64,000 nt of DNA, taken from the NCBI GenBank assembly GCA_030278955.1, contig JAOANR010000015.1, positions 14,741,917 to 14,805,916 on the forward strand, in the 5' to 3' direction. The notes under the pieces are model-generated. The model did not search any database, was not told the origin of the DNA, and was given only the letters and a program-made list of their open reading frames with translations. Every line of letters begins with the position of its first letter. The first letter of the stretch is position 1. The DNA is from Hygrophila difformis (lineage: Eukaryota; Streptophyta; Magnoliopsida; Lamiales; Acanthaceae). Position numbers and translations under genes: made by a program. Shown here piece by piece: positions 1-10,935 of the stretch.

Positions 1-821
1 AAATCCTTGTTGGCATGGGGGTCGTTGCCCGAAGTTGCCTTCCTATTTAAGTGATCATTTATCACGAATTCGTATATCCTGTCGAGATTCTTGTGCATTG
101 CCTTCATCCGCTTATTATAACCCTGAAGGTCAAGGTAATTGAGCCATGGAATCCAATCCCCGATATTGAACACCCCGCTGAGAAAGAACCACTCACCCAA
201 CATCTCTTTTAATTCACGCAAAAGAACAACGGACTTGTCGGCTTCAGACTCGCTGAAGTACTTTTCTCCCATCACCATCCTGGTAATGATTGACAAACCA
301 AAACGGAACAGGTGGTCCCTGAGAAACACCGGCTTCCCAGAGAGGGCGTGGAGGCGAGATATAAGGTCGTGCCTCTCTTGGGCAAGAATTTGCACAAAAG
401 ACTTTGATTCCATCATTCTAGGACTGAATATCTCCGTGAAGTAAATTTTGCGTAATTGACGGAAGTATGGGCCATAAGCCAACCAAGTCAGGTCAGAATA
501 ATTGTAACTAGTGTATTTACCGACGCTTAGGGGGGGCCTGGAGGCGAAGATGCTGTCATGAGTCCTTAAGAACAATTTGGCCATGTCGGGAGTTGATGCA
601 ACCACAACTGGGAATCGGCCAAACTTCAAGTGCATTATTTCACCGTATTTTTGGGACAATAAGTGAAGGGACTGATGTGGTAATGATCCAATGAGGTTCA
701 AGTTACCAATAATTGGCCATGGCTTTGGGCCTGGTGGAAGTCTTCTCTTGGGATGGTTTCTGAAGATGAAGGCTAGTGTAATAGTAGAAAGCAAGGCTAG
801 CAACACCCAGAAAGCCCCCAT
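1..821 (-). CDS. Cytochrome P450, CYP92-like (unit A), 5' part of exon 1
   Basis: The frame is open from the ATG at 821-819 to the window edge (273 whole codons); the rest of the gene lies outside. It starts with an N-terminal membrane anchor (MGAFWVLLALLSTITLAF), then the proline-rich hinge LPPGPKPWPIIGN, as in ER-anchored plant P450 monooxygenases. The wording (IGSLPHQSLHLLSQKYGEI, GKYTSYNYSD, NIGDWIPWLN) resembles family CYP92 in the CYP71 clan; members oxidise small specialised metabolites, but the substrate cannot be told. Odd: residue 120, normally the Trp of the C-helix WxxxR motif, is Phe (PYFRQLRK). Unit B keeps Trp there. The intron, I-helix and heme-binding loop are not in the window, so intactness is unproven. 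Confidence 0.85.
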   Translation of the reverse strand, partial: MGAFWVLLALLSTITLAFIFRNHPKRRLPPGPKPWPIIGNLNLIGSLPHQSLHLLSQKYGEIMHLKFGRFPVVVASTPDMAKLFLRTHDSIFASRPPLSVGKYTSYNYSDLTWLAYGPYFRQLRKIYFTEIFSPRMMESKSFVQILAQERHDLISRLHALSGKPVFLRDHLFRFGLSIITRMVMGEKYFSESEADKSVVLLRELKEMLGEWFFLSGVFNIGDWIPWLNYLDLQGYNKRMKAMHKNLDRIYEFVINDHLNRKATSGNDPHANKD

Positions 822-1010
822 AATTATGTATGCTGCTGTAATGCTCTATTAGTATTGGATGGTTTTCATAGAGTTTGTTTTCAGGCTCAACCCCTTTTAA
901 ATTTATAGAAGAGTTATAGTATCTGGTTAGGTAACAAGAAGTATGGGTGTTTACTACAAGAAGTGTGTATAGATTTTTGGCCACTAAGGACCTATAACTC
1001 TATTTTATAG
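822..1010 (-). promoter_or_regulatory. Promoter and 5' leader of P450 unit A
   Basis: A TATA-like TATAAAT lies on the minus strand at 907-901, 80 bases before the ATG. The block around it, including the leader reading TTGAGCCTGAAAACAAA, is conserved in front of units B, C and D, which supports it as a shared core promoter and leader. Further upstream the sequence is AT-rich with a poly-T run at 1028-1043. Confidence 0.55.
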
Positions 1011-1269
1011 TAAACCTCAACTCGATTTTTTTTTTTTTTTTTTGTTAAATTTACAGTTTTCTACAAGTTAGCTCCGACCATCCACTCTATTTTTTCCTCT
1101 ATTTTAGAATATTTCATTTTGATTTCTTATTTAAATTATTTTAAATATAAAAATGCTATAATTATATTTATGAATAAAAATAATTTGACAATAATTATTA
1201 CTTTTCATAAACTATTTCAAGAATAGGGTGATGAAAAGTGTTCCTTTAAATGTAGAAGAAAACATTGTT

Positions 1270-2345
1270 CACAAAGGGGAAATTGTACAGTACAGTCTTG
1301 CGTTGGAGAAAATTTCTCCTGTCTTCTTGGCGTGAAGGGAGAACGTTGGAGATTTAATAGTGGAAAGAAATCCAAATAGTCCCATAGAAGAAATATTGCA
1401 TGCCCCGATGAAGTGACCATCCCCTTGGCGAATTATCACGGCCGTTCCCGAGGGCTTGGCCAAAGATGCAATTGCCTAGGGCCCTGTTTAAAAGGGGCCC
1501 AAATTTTATTTTAAATTTTAATAATAATTTTTTGTTGCTATGATATTAATTTTTCACGTAATTTTTTTAGGTTTTCCCTTTTAATAGAGCAAAACTAACC
1601 ATTAATTTTTCATTTAATATTTTTTCTTCACCAAAAAATTACAACATTTTATGGATATAAAGAAAAATTTATATCGACAAACTTTTATTTTTAAGAATAT
1701 TTCAATTTTATATTTATTTAGATTAAATCGGGATATATTATCTTGAGCAAGTTATCGAGCCATTGTGTATACAAAATTCTGTTTTGAGGGTGACAACTCT
1801 TCAATGCCCATCAGATACTCGATTATTCATCAAACAAAATAAAAATTTGGGACCTATTATTTTATTTTTCCTAGAGCCCCTAGAATTTCAGGACCGGCCC
1901 TGCGAATTATTGCACCAAAACCAGACCGAGCAGAATTGGCAACACAGCCATCAGAATGGAGGACTCCACCCTGCACGTCATCTTCCAGCCATCTCACTTG
2001 CTTCGCCGCTGAAACCTGCTGCCTGGGCGTTCTGGAAGCTGTCAACAGTCTCTCCAACACCGCAGCCTGTGAAAGGAGACTATCCGGAGCAGTAGCAATC
2101 CCACTGAAGAGACGAGAATTTCTGTCACACCACACTACCCAAAGCAAGGTTAAGAACCGCAAACCCCAACACTTTATAAGCCCATTCCAACCAATGCCGA
2201 CACTCATCTTCTCCCACCGAATTGATATTATCAAGCTGATTGAAGCCAGCCTTCTTCCAAACAATATCAGCCCAGCAGCACCAAAACAAGGCGTGCCTCC
2301 AATCATCTTCGAACACCCCAAAAATAGAACAAAGTGGAGATGCAA
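1270..2345 (-). mobile_element. LINE fragment (RNase H region), interrupted
   Basis: The minus-strand translation contains WCDRNSRLF followed by VLHSDGCVANSARSGFGAII, the pattern of the C-terminal zf-RVT/RNase H part of plant non-LTR retrotransposons, where the Asp of SDG is the first catalytic residue. The frame is broken by a hAT element at 1437-1902; on its far side the RNase H reading resumes with IIRQGDGHFIGACNISS. No endonuclease or reverse-transcriptase domain and no poly(A) end are visible, so this is a dead internal piece. Confidence 0.7.
1437..1902. mobile_element. Non-autonomous hAT element inside the LINE
   Basis: The ends are CACGGCCGTTCC and, read inward from the other side, CAGGGCCGGTCC. 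The flanks are an exact 8-bp target duplication, CGAATTAT, at 1429-1436 and 1903-1910, as expected for hAT elements. The 466-bp interior is AT-rich with no transposase. Removing it rejoins the LINE RNase H reading, which confirms the borders. Confidence 0.85.
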
Positions 2346-3199
2346 CTAAATGCCGCTGAAAACGTAAGACATTGCAATTATTGATCTATTATGGCAAATT
2401 AATACTAGCATTTTAATGGCCTTTATCGGTTGTAGAGACCTCTATTAATAATTAATCTTACTCAATAAAAGGACTACTATATTAATTAAAGACATTGGGC
2501 ATAAAATTAATTAAATATAAAAAAACAAGTGGTCTGAAAAATAAGTGGTGTTAGCATTAGCAGTAATTGGTCTTTATTGATTGCAGTGGCATCTTTTAAT
2601 AATCATTATGACTCAATAACACCTCATTGAAGTGCCCTACACTGCAATATTTTATTTTTTGCTTTAGGGACTACAAAATTTTGGCAAACTTCGGTAACTA
2701 AAAAGGTTGGTACCAAATTTTCGATTGAATTTCCATATCAAACACCATTTTAGTGATTAAAATTCATTAGCTACCAAAGCCGGATTTTTTTTTTTTTCTA
2801 GTAGTGCTATTCAAATAAGACGTGGTGTGAATAGCTGAAACTCAGTATAGGCTCCAAGAAATGATTTGTTTTAATAATAATCTCTTGTAAATATAAGTTA
2901 CTATATAGCTATTTGGTCCAAAGAAACAATAATATATTGTTCTGGTGGTTTGGTTTGGTGGTTTATTTCAATAATTGGTTTAATTTGCGCCATAAATCAT
3001 TATTATGACATATATTGATAAAATGATAATTATTTCTAAAATAAGTTAGCACAATATGCTAAATGGCTCACCCACTATATAAATACTTTTTTTTTTATAT
3101 TTTGATTCTAGCTAGCAATCTCTATTATCTAAGTTAACGACTCGGTTTCTGTCCAGAATAGACTAATTCTGGATATCCATATATGCTAAAGAATGAGGA
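2346..3199. other. Unit A upstream DNA with an old CACTA-like relic
   Basis: No gene seen. About 2628-2807 is a short decayed segment ending TTTTTTCTAGTAGTG (inward CACTACTAGAAAAA), related to segments at 26545-26709 and 39135-41147. From 2808 on (TATTCAAATAAG, then AGCTGAAACTCAG and CCACTATATAAATAC) the sequence matches the corresponding upstream DNA of units B, C and D, so it is part of the duplicated block. Confidence 0.5.
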
Positions 3200-3590
3200 C
3201 AGAAATGATACATGCTGTTTAATGAGATTTGTTGCCATTTTAATGATAACTACTGTAATGGAAAGGAAATATAATAATTAAATGATACATAGCATTTTAA
3301 TCTAGACACCATATCACTTCTGGAGGTCAGAAATGATACATGCTGTTTAATGAGATTTGTTGCCATTTTAATGATAACTACTGTAATGGAAAGGAAATAT
3401 AATAATTAAATGATACATAGCATTTTAATCTAAACACCATATCACTTCTGGAGGTCAGAAATGATACATGCTGTTTAATGAGATTTGTTGCCATTTTAAT
3501 GATAACTGCTGTAATGGAAAGGAAATATAATAATTAAATGATACATAGCATTTTAATCTAAACACCACATCACTTCTGGAGGTCCAGATT
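3200..3590. repeat. Tandem repeat, 3 copies of a 128-bp unit
   Basis: The marker GATACATGCTGTTTAATG starts at 3207, 3335 and 3463, giving a period of exactly 128 bp. Copies are nearly identical; single changes such as CTAGACACC/CTAAACACC and ACTACTG/ACTGCTG distinguish them. The array is absent from the same place in units B, C and D. Confidence 0.9.
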
Positions 3591-4169
3591 CTGGATATAA
3601 ACTTAATCCATGATTCACGGATCAAGAAAATTAAATTTGGTAACTTGCTTTTTAAAATTTGCTTGTAGGACTCACGGATCAAGAAAATTAAATTTGGTAA
3701 CTCGCTTTTTAAAATTTGGATGTTGGAAAATAAAGGATTGATTCGAAATATACGTTTGTGCGAGGAGTTAGTAATGGTGGTTACTGGCGGGAATAGAGAT
3801 GGAGAGGAGCGTAGATGAAGAGGAGATAATAGAGGGCTCGAGAATGGAGATGGAATCTCGAGGTGAATTTGTTCAAAGAATGTCATAACATCCTTAATTG
3901 TGTTCAATCAAGTCCTACCTAACATTGGTTTTTTTTTTTCTTTGGGTGAATTACCCCACCTTACCTTACCTTAATCATCCAAAATACAGATGTGACATTT
4001 TAATGCCTAATTGCACACCTAATTATTACAATGCTCCATCCGCATACACGTCTAGTTTCATGCCTAGTTACAATGGCACGTTCTAAATCCACACCTAATT
4101 ACAATGTCACGTCAGCTACACACCCAATTACAGGCCTAACTAATAAAAGGTCACGTCGGTGTTTTCAGG
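3591..4169. other. Conserved upstream block of unit A, non-coding
   Basis: No convincing gene. A short duplicated motif (ACGGATCAAGAAAATTAAAT) occurs at about 3617 and 3674. The stretch with TACGTTTGTGCGAGGAGTTA and repeated TGCACACCTAATTACAATG/ATGTCACGTCAG phrases recurs at about 18700-19020, 28930-29740 and 43860-44760. It marks the duplicated P450 unit. Confidence 0.6.
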
Positions 4170-4178
4170 ATGATTAAG

Positions 4179-4974
4179 GGGAAAAAAAAAAACCCAAATA
4201 GCCCCATAATTATGCTTGATTTTCCAAATTATTCCATAAGTAATCTATTTATCATACATCCGGTAATTATGATAATTTTTCCCAATCCGTCCCACTCACC
4301 CCTTAATGACTATTTTCGCCATTAGACACACTAATCCGCTGCCACAACAACGTTTTTTTTTTTGAGAAAAAACGGCATTTTATTCCATCCAAGACCAAAT
4401 GGTTGAATTACAAATACAATGTATGGAAAACCGAAGTCCAAAAAGGAAGACGGGAAGTTAACTAATAGATACATCTCAACAGAAGAGACAAAATCGAACT
4501 TCTGAAACCAATTAATCATCAAAGACTTCAATCCTTCATTACCAAGACTACTCCAAAAAATGTGCCAAAATCATCCTGTGACGGCGCCTTGAAAGCGGCT
4601 TCATAAGCCTTCCCAAAAACAACGTCTACCAGCGCAAAATACACAAGAGTCAGGTGCATCTGAGACAGTGTTACTGCTAATCAACCAATTCAGGCAGGAT
4701 CCTTGCACAAACACCTTTCTTCCTACCCCCGGAATTCAATAGGAATCTCAAGTGTCGAAACGAAATTGACTATCCCAGACATTTACTCAATAATCACGTC
4801 TCCCCTGCTAATAGTTTTCAATAATCACGCCACAACAACGTTAATGGTCGTTAGGGGTTGGATGGGATGGATTGGGTAAGATTAACATAGTTATTCGATG
4901 GATTGAGTTAATAAATTTTTTATGGGATCATTTAGAAAATCAAGCATAATTATGGGACTATTTGGTTTTTTTCC
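4179..4974. mobile_element. Mutator-like MITE with long terminal inverted repeats
   Basis: The first and last ~55 bp are inverted copies: AAATAGCCCCATAATTATGC at the left pairs with GCATAATTATGGGACTATTT at the right. A 9-bp target duplication ATGATTAAG flanks it at 4170-4178 and 4975-4983, which is the Mutator-like signature. There is no transposase. A LINE fragment sits in its middle (4353-4828). Confidence 0.8.
4353..4828 (-). mobile_element. 5'-truncated LINE insertion with poly(A) end
   Basis: The left edge is a T run followed by GAGAAAAAACGGCATTTTATT, which on the minus strand is the usual plant LINE 3' end AATAAAATGCCGTTTTTTCTC plus poly(A). A 12-bp target duplication GCCACAACAACG lies at 4341-4352 and 4829-4840. 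The 476-bp insert is all 3' untranslated and terminal sequence; no domain remains. Confidence 0.8.
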
Positions 4975-4983
4975 ATGATTAAG

Positions 4984-5294
4984 TGAGGTGACACAATTAA
5001 GTGTGAATTACAATTTCTTTAAAATGTAACTTACATCTTAGCAACGCTAAAAATTAAAACATTGCTAGACATTACAAAGATAAAATATTGAAAACAGGAT
5101 TTCAACACCATTAAGCATTGCAAATTTAAAACTTAAAATAAAAATTATATTTTTTTAATTTCCCCGATGCCAATTTTCAATTATATTGCCACACCACTAT
5201 GTATATATTGCCAATTTTAGCCTAAAATACTAATAACTCAATCTTTTAATGGCATATTACAATAATAGGTGTTTGTAGATGACATAAATCACAA
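4984..5294. other. Unit-conserved non-coding DNA
   Basis: No gene. The phrases TTAGCAACGCTAAAAATTAA and CATTACAAAGATAAAATATTG and the run to CTTTTAATGGCATATTA recur at about 20150-20210 and 30205-31087, so this is again part of the duplicated P450 unit. Confidence 0.5.
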
Positions 5295-6315
5295 TACAGA
5301 GGTGATCATACTAGGTTCAAACCGTAAATCAAATCGGATCAAACCATATTTTTATGGTTTGATTTGGTTTACGGTTTAAAATATCATGGTTTGATTTAGT
5401 ATTTTAAAAACTATAAACCGTACGGTTTCTTAAAAAAAACTACGGTTTTAACCTGTAAACCGTATATATTGATATATATTATTTAATACTACATTTTTTA
5501 AATGTATATTCAATCCGTCTCAATAATTTTGGTCACCATTCCTCTTTGGGGTGTCCCAATAAAGTTGGACACTTTTTCTTTTAAGCAAATTAGATTAATA
5601 TAAGTATGATTAAAAATCCCACAATAATAACAATTTCTGAAATAAGTCCAATGTAATTATTTAACCATTAATATCTCAAAATGGGTATAAGTAAAAATTA
5701 TATAAAATGTATATTCTAAAATTATACGATTACACGATTCTAACAAGACAGTGATTATTTTTCTCTTCTTACATCATTACGATAATATTGAGTTAAAGTT
5801 AAAAAATAAATAGTGTCAAAAGTCAAATATAACAATTATAAAATGGGATGAGAGGAATAACCAAGTTTAATCACACCAAAAGAAAAGGGTCATAATTAAC
5901 AGGACGGAAGGGTATTAATTTATATATTTATAATTTTAAAATCAATAAATAAATCCAACCCAAAGATACCGTGACAAAATTTAAAACTAAGCTCAACTTT
6001 AAAGCTTAGAAGTTCATGACTTAAAAAACTTCAAATCTAATTCTCAATCCTAAATGTTCTTTACATTTGAGTTACGAATCTGAATTGTGACTTGTGTATT
6101 GCATTTATTAAATATTTAAACACATATATGTATCCTGCTTGGTTATGTCGCACTAGTATTTATTTGCAAAAATTGAATATATTTTGTATTGCAAACCGTG
6201 GTCCAAACCGGGTCAACCATGGTCCAAATCGTGATATGATTTGGAATAGTTAAAAATACAGTTTGGTTTGGTTTGTGCATAAACCGTCCAAAACCGGATT
6301 GTACTCGCCCATATC
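5295..6315. mobile_element. Probable hAT-like element rich in AAACCG, with nested MITE
   Basis: The two ends are inverted relatives: GGTGATCATACTAGGTTCAA at the left, and GTTTTGGACGG with GGGCGAGTACAATCC when the right end is read inward. Subterminal AAACCGTAAACC/GGTTTACGGTTT repeats are dense. A decayed Stowaway-like insert spans about 5508-5916 (CCGTCTCAATAATTTTGG to AACAGGACGGAAGGG). Exact ends and target duplication are not clear. There is no transposase. Confidence 0.4.
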
Positions 6316-6334
6316 AGCAGAGATTATTTATAGT

Positions 6335-6675
6335 AACCAGTTTTAGCTTTTGGGAGCTTTTGATAGCTTTTGTTAGCTTTAGCTTTTATTTCAAAAAAAA
6401 GCCTCGTTAAGTGCACTAGTTTTGGGAGCTTTTGGGGGCTTTTGGAAGCTTCTTTTTAGAAGCTACAAGAGGTAGCTATTGGGAGCTTTCGGAAGCTACT
6501 TTTCAAATTTAATTAATTTTTCTCTTCAAATTATAATTTTTTTATAACTACAACTACATGTACCGAATGCTTATGCAAAAACTGATAGCTACAGCTCCCA
6601 ACAGCTGCAGCTCCCTACAGCTGCAGCTCGCAGCTACAGTCCGCATCTACAGCTTGACATGCAGAACGGACCATA
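6335..6675. mobile_element. Probable hAT-type MITE rich in AGCT palindromes
   Basis: The left half repeats TTTTGGGAGCTTTTG and the right half carries the inverted kind (CTACAGCTCCCAACAGCTGC), ending near GACATGCAGAACGGACC. The single strand could fold into one large imperfect hairpin. Borders are approximate. Confidence 0.4.
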
Positions 6676-6921
6676 ACTCCGTCTCAAAATGTTTCTTATG
6701 GACACACTTTTTTATGCAGTTCAATTCACATTTAACACTATTAATAACTCATGTTTGGTACAAGTATAAAATTGATATTTATAAACTGCACGACAAGAAC
6801 ACGACAAGACGAATCTAACAATATCCTACTTTGTTATATTTTAACTTGTATAACTATAATAAAATCTTAAGTAAATAGTAGCACATTACCAAACATGAAA
6901 TTCATTCTAAGATGGAGGAAG
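6676..6921. mobile_element. Stowaway-like MITE
   Basis: The left end ACTCCGTCTCAAAATG and the inward-read right end CTTCCTCCATCTTAGAATG are inverted relatives. TA flanks both sides (6674-6675 and 6922-6923), as in Tc1/mariner-derived Stowaway elements. Confidence 0.6.
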
Positions 6922-6968
6922 TAATAATATCTACATAAAATAGTATCTTTTTTTTTTCCTGTAGTATA

Positions 6969-7233
6969 CTACCTCCGTTTCGGTGTTTTTGTTACGGATG
7001 GTTTCTTTGCACTATTCATTGTTTAAATTTGATTCAAATTTTTATCCTAGGTATTTACAAAAAAAAAACATAGTTAAGTGAGATCTTGTTAGATTCGTCT
7101 AATCTTGTAGTTTTATATTATCAAAATTTTTTATAATTTTTCATTGTATACAATTTAAGTTATTCACCGTTAAAAATATGTATTGGCATACGTGATGGGT
7201 AGGTCCGTAACAAAAACAATGAGGCGGAGAAAG
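6969..7233. mobile_element. Stowaway-like MITE
   Basis: The end CTACCTCCGTTTCGG continues to GTTTTTGTTACGGA. The right end read inward runs CTTTCTCCGCCTCATT then GTTTTTGTTACGGA, so the inverted repeats span about 30 bp. TA target duplication at 6967-6968 and 7234-7235. Related right ends lie at about 16380-16483 and 17560-17660. Confidence 0.75.
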
Positions 7234-7847
7234 TATAAATTACCAAAAATGTTTTTCTTTCTATCGATACTTTTCTACTTTTTGAAGTATTCTAAAATAA
7301 AAATAATATATTTGATAATTAATCACTCTTTCAACATTTTTTTGGATATTCTCGTCAAGCCTATACGAGGCGACTTGTAAACTCTTCATGTAGCTAAATT
7401 AAAATAACAAAATAACGCATATTGGTAGTTTGAGATTGTTGTTTTCAGATTTGTTTTCAGTATAGTTTTCTATTCGGGGTTGCAGATTGTTGTTGTTGTT
7501 TTAGATTTGGTCTTCTTGATGGAGTTTGAGATTGTGGTGACTTTGCGTTATTTGCTTGTGATTTTGCAGACCAGTGTGTACTCTCATTGGATGATAGTGA
7601 AGTTAAGATAGGTTTAAGAACCTCGTGGTATTTTCCTTTCGAATTGGAGGATTTTCCATGTAAATGATTTGTGTTCTTATTTTCTTGGTTTTTTGTTAAT
7701 GTTCATACGAAATTATATCAATTTGGGAATTGGTTGTTCAATGCGAATTTTGAACTTGTAAAGTGTTTGGTGAATTCCTAACACAGTGGTATAAGAGTAT
7801 TTATGTGGTTGGTAGAATAATGGAAATTAATAAAAGCAAGATAATTT

Positions 7848-10800
7848 TGTAATACCATAGAAATTACCCGAAATAATTGTAATTCACTAAAGAGACTTTT
7901 ATTAAATATTTAATCACTTGCTTAAAGAATTAGTATATTGTTTTTTTCTACAAAACAACACTTGAAAAACTATATATGTAAATTTGTCTTTTCCAAAAGA
8001 AATATGAATTTCAATATCAAGGGTAATAGAATTATATAGTTTTTAAATCTATTGTTTAAATTATATATATAAGTTTTTATATATATACACATTGGTCTTG
8101 AAAATTTTTTATGAGGATAGTATGTGAATATTTTAAGTACTTTGGTATTCATTATGGAATAAATTTTTATAAAAATAAAAGTATGAGTTTTTATGTGAAT
8201 CTATAAGAATTAACTTTTATATATAAGAAAATATATTCATAGATTATAATTTTTATTTGATGATGACATGAAGACTTTGTGGTTTGAGTATTGTTATGAA
8301 TAAAATAAAACCATGCAAGTATATTATTATTATCTTTTTGAAAGCACATTAATATAAATACAATACTTGAAATAAATAAATAAATATTATATTATCATAT
8401 CCAACTCATTGAGTATAAATGCATGTCACTAAATAATGGCAAGAATAATGATTTTTCTAGACAAGCTAATACTTCAATCATTTTCATGATACACTACTTA
8501 CACAAATATAAGGTTAAAAAAGCAATTGCAAGAAATTTTCTTCCTAAACAAATAGATGAAAAATCAACATGATTAACAAGTGTCTTGGATGAATGGCTAG
8601 CAAAGAAAGGTGATCAATTATCTCTTGAACCCACCAAGATTAATAGCCTCCATAATAGGCAAACCATTATGTTAATAGACAACATGATGGACAAAATTAA
8701 TAGCCTCCCAAATTAATAGCCTCTTTGATAGGCTATAAGGACCAAATGAGTGGATACAAATACTCTAACCATTATTGCTCAAGACACACTTAATTGGATG
8801 ATTGGTGAGGTTGTAATCACTCTCACAATGTGTCATGTTCAATTGTTCAAATCTTAGCCTATAAATCGAGGGAGTTTCTAGCCTTCAAACACACCAATCT
8901 CATCCATCTCATTAGCCAAATTCACTACCCATTTTATTCTTCAAAGTTCTCCCACATAGCGAGCATATCTTAAGGATTGTGGAGTCTTGTAGGCTTGGCA
9001 ACATTCATCATTCTAAGAGTTCTAATTCTTCTCAACACTTGGTTAGTAAGATATCATCCTTGAAACTTGTATCTTAGAGATCTAAATCTTTTATTTTTAT
9101 ACTATAAATTGATTTCTCTCTATTTGTCGAATTTCAGCGAAACCCGTAATTTGTGATGCGAATCTTGTGTTATAACGGCCATTATCTTTGAATCTCCTTG
9201 GTCTTATACATCTATTCTGTAAGTTAACACTCTCTCTTTAAGTTTGGAGATCCTCATCCATGTTTTAAGAGTACAAAATTAGAATTTCCTCATTATACCA
9301 AAATCTGTCCGTTTTTCGTTTACGTAATGATCCATCTTTTTAAAATATTTTGGTTCATTATACCTCAAAGGTTCCTTCATAAAACTTGTTCCTTATTGAG
9401 TTGAGTATATTTCTGGAAACTTTTATAATTTTTAGAACTCATATGAAAAAGTTATGGGATCCGCTTTATCGAAAGGTCGAAATCTCTTTTTGTTGAAATC
9501 TAAGTAATGATAGTGTTTCTGAAATCCTCATTTTTGAAGGTCTTAAGTGTTTCACACCTAAATGGTTTATTCATGAAAAATATTTATCTATATGTTATCT
9601 ACCTTGTAGTAAAATTTTAGAATTTTTGGTCGCAAATTACTATTTTTAAAACCTGTTGAAAATTATAGAGTCACCATTGAATTTCTGACAGAATACATGT
9701 TCTGAAAAGAACTCAATTTTTGAACTATTTCCATACCTTATTTTGAAAAGTGTAAAACATGAAACTTGTTCAACTATGTGTTGAGTATCTACAGTTTAAA
9801 TTTCAAAGCAATCGCCTTTCATATGAATTTTTAAACTGACTTGGCGTAAACTGCGACATTGGACTTGATATTTGGTCCAAATGAGAAATTGTTGGATTGT
9901 GAGATCCATGAAATGATATTTTCATATCTATGAGATATTGATATGGAAGTTAAATGTTGAAATGATATTTGGCATTATTGAATGACCTTGTTATGAGGTT
10001 ACTCCCGTGAAATTGTTGAAAACTCTTTTAAAGAGGATATTATGTGGAAAAATTGTGAAAAACTCTTTTAAATCCATTGTGCACTATTAACTTGAGTAAG
10101 ATGTCATACTTGATAGAGGGCTAATGCACTAGGGATGTGTCTTGCGGGGCCTCCCCCTCTAAATATGCCAAGACGGCATTGTTGATAAATTGTGCCAAAA
10201 CGGCGTTGTTGCATGTATGAGTCTATACTCTTGGGTGTATCCGTGATGGGTTACCCAAGGCTCCGGAGTGTGTCTGTATATGAGTCCGCTGCATGCTGAT
10301 CATGACTTATGATCGATATGATATGATATGATATGATATGATATATGGAAAATGGTGTCCTCTTGTGCATAGTTGCTACAATGGTAAGAATGAAAGTTAT
10401 TTATTTTGTTAAAGGTAATGTGTGTGATCCTTTTTAAAAGAAAAAGTGAAAATTATTTTTTTTAAATGAGTGTCAACCATTATTTTAAAATCCACTTCTT
10501 AAAGTGGAGCGGGTTGACTTACTCAGTACCATTGTACTGATAAAAAGTTGTTGTGTTATCTTTTTACAGATATTGGAGCTGACATGTGAACTGCATCTCA
10601 TGACATGAGCATTTGGGGATGGGATTACCTTTCATCAAAAAGATTGTTGCTTTAAGGAACCACGTACTTTTAATTATTAATGTCTTATATATTGCCTTTA
10701 GTTTATGCTTCCGCGTGAGAAAGAACAATAGCTTTGGTATTAAGTACTTTAAATTTTCTTATGACTATATTTTATAAAATTGGCAATAATTTTTAAAGTC

Positions 10801-10935
10801 CATATTACAAAAATTTATATTTGAAGATATTTAGCCGTAGCACTTGTCAATTAAGTTAGCCAAAGGGCGAGCCTGACTGACAAGTGTGGCGGTAACATTC
10901 TGAAACCTTATGAGGATGAATTTCGGGGTGTTACA
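7848..10935 (+). mobile_element. Solo LTR of a Gypsy (Tekay-like) retrotransposon, 3088 bp
   Basis: It begins TGTAATACCATAGAAATT and ends CGGGGTGTTACA (TG...CA). A 5-bp duplication AATTT flanks it (7843-7847 and 10936-10940). The uninterrupted site is seen in Copia copy B near 21000 (GGATGATTTCGTTGAACG). The start and end phrases and inner motifs (CCAAAACGGCG, GGCTCCGGAGTG) match the LTRs of the intact element at 45640-61336, so the families are related. No internal region remains, so it arose by LTR-LTR recombination. An (ATATG)n run lies at about 10316-10345. Confidence 0.9.
10524..10539 (+). other. Conserved LTR hairpin
   Basis: CAGTACCATTGTACTG can form a 6-bp stem with a 4-base loop. 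The equivalent site in the 45.6-kb element (47835-47848 and 60932-60945) is CAGCAATTTTGCTG: stem bases differ but pairing is kept. Both lie about 30 bases before a pyrimidine tract ending TTTACAG. The function is unknown. Confidence 0.5.

Noticed and set aside
139..444. Plus-strand frame repeated at 14169-14471
   Set aside because: Antisense shadow of the conserved P450 exon 1.
3455..3907. 150-residue open frame on the minus strand
   Set aside because: It runs through the 128-bp tandem repeat and unit-conserved non-coding DNA, with low-complexity translation and no recognisable domain.
10316..10345. CRISPR-like or regulatory array of ATATG
   Set aside because: A simple microsatellite inside the solo LTR; the organism is a plant.
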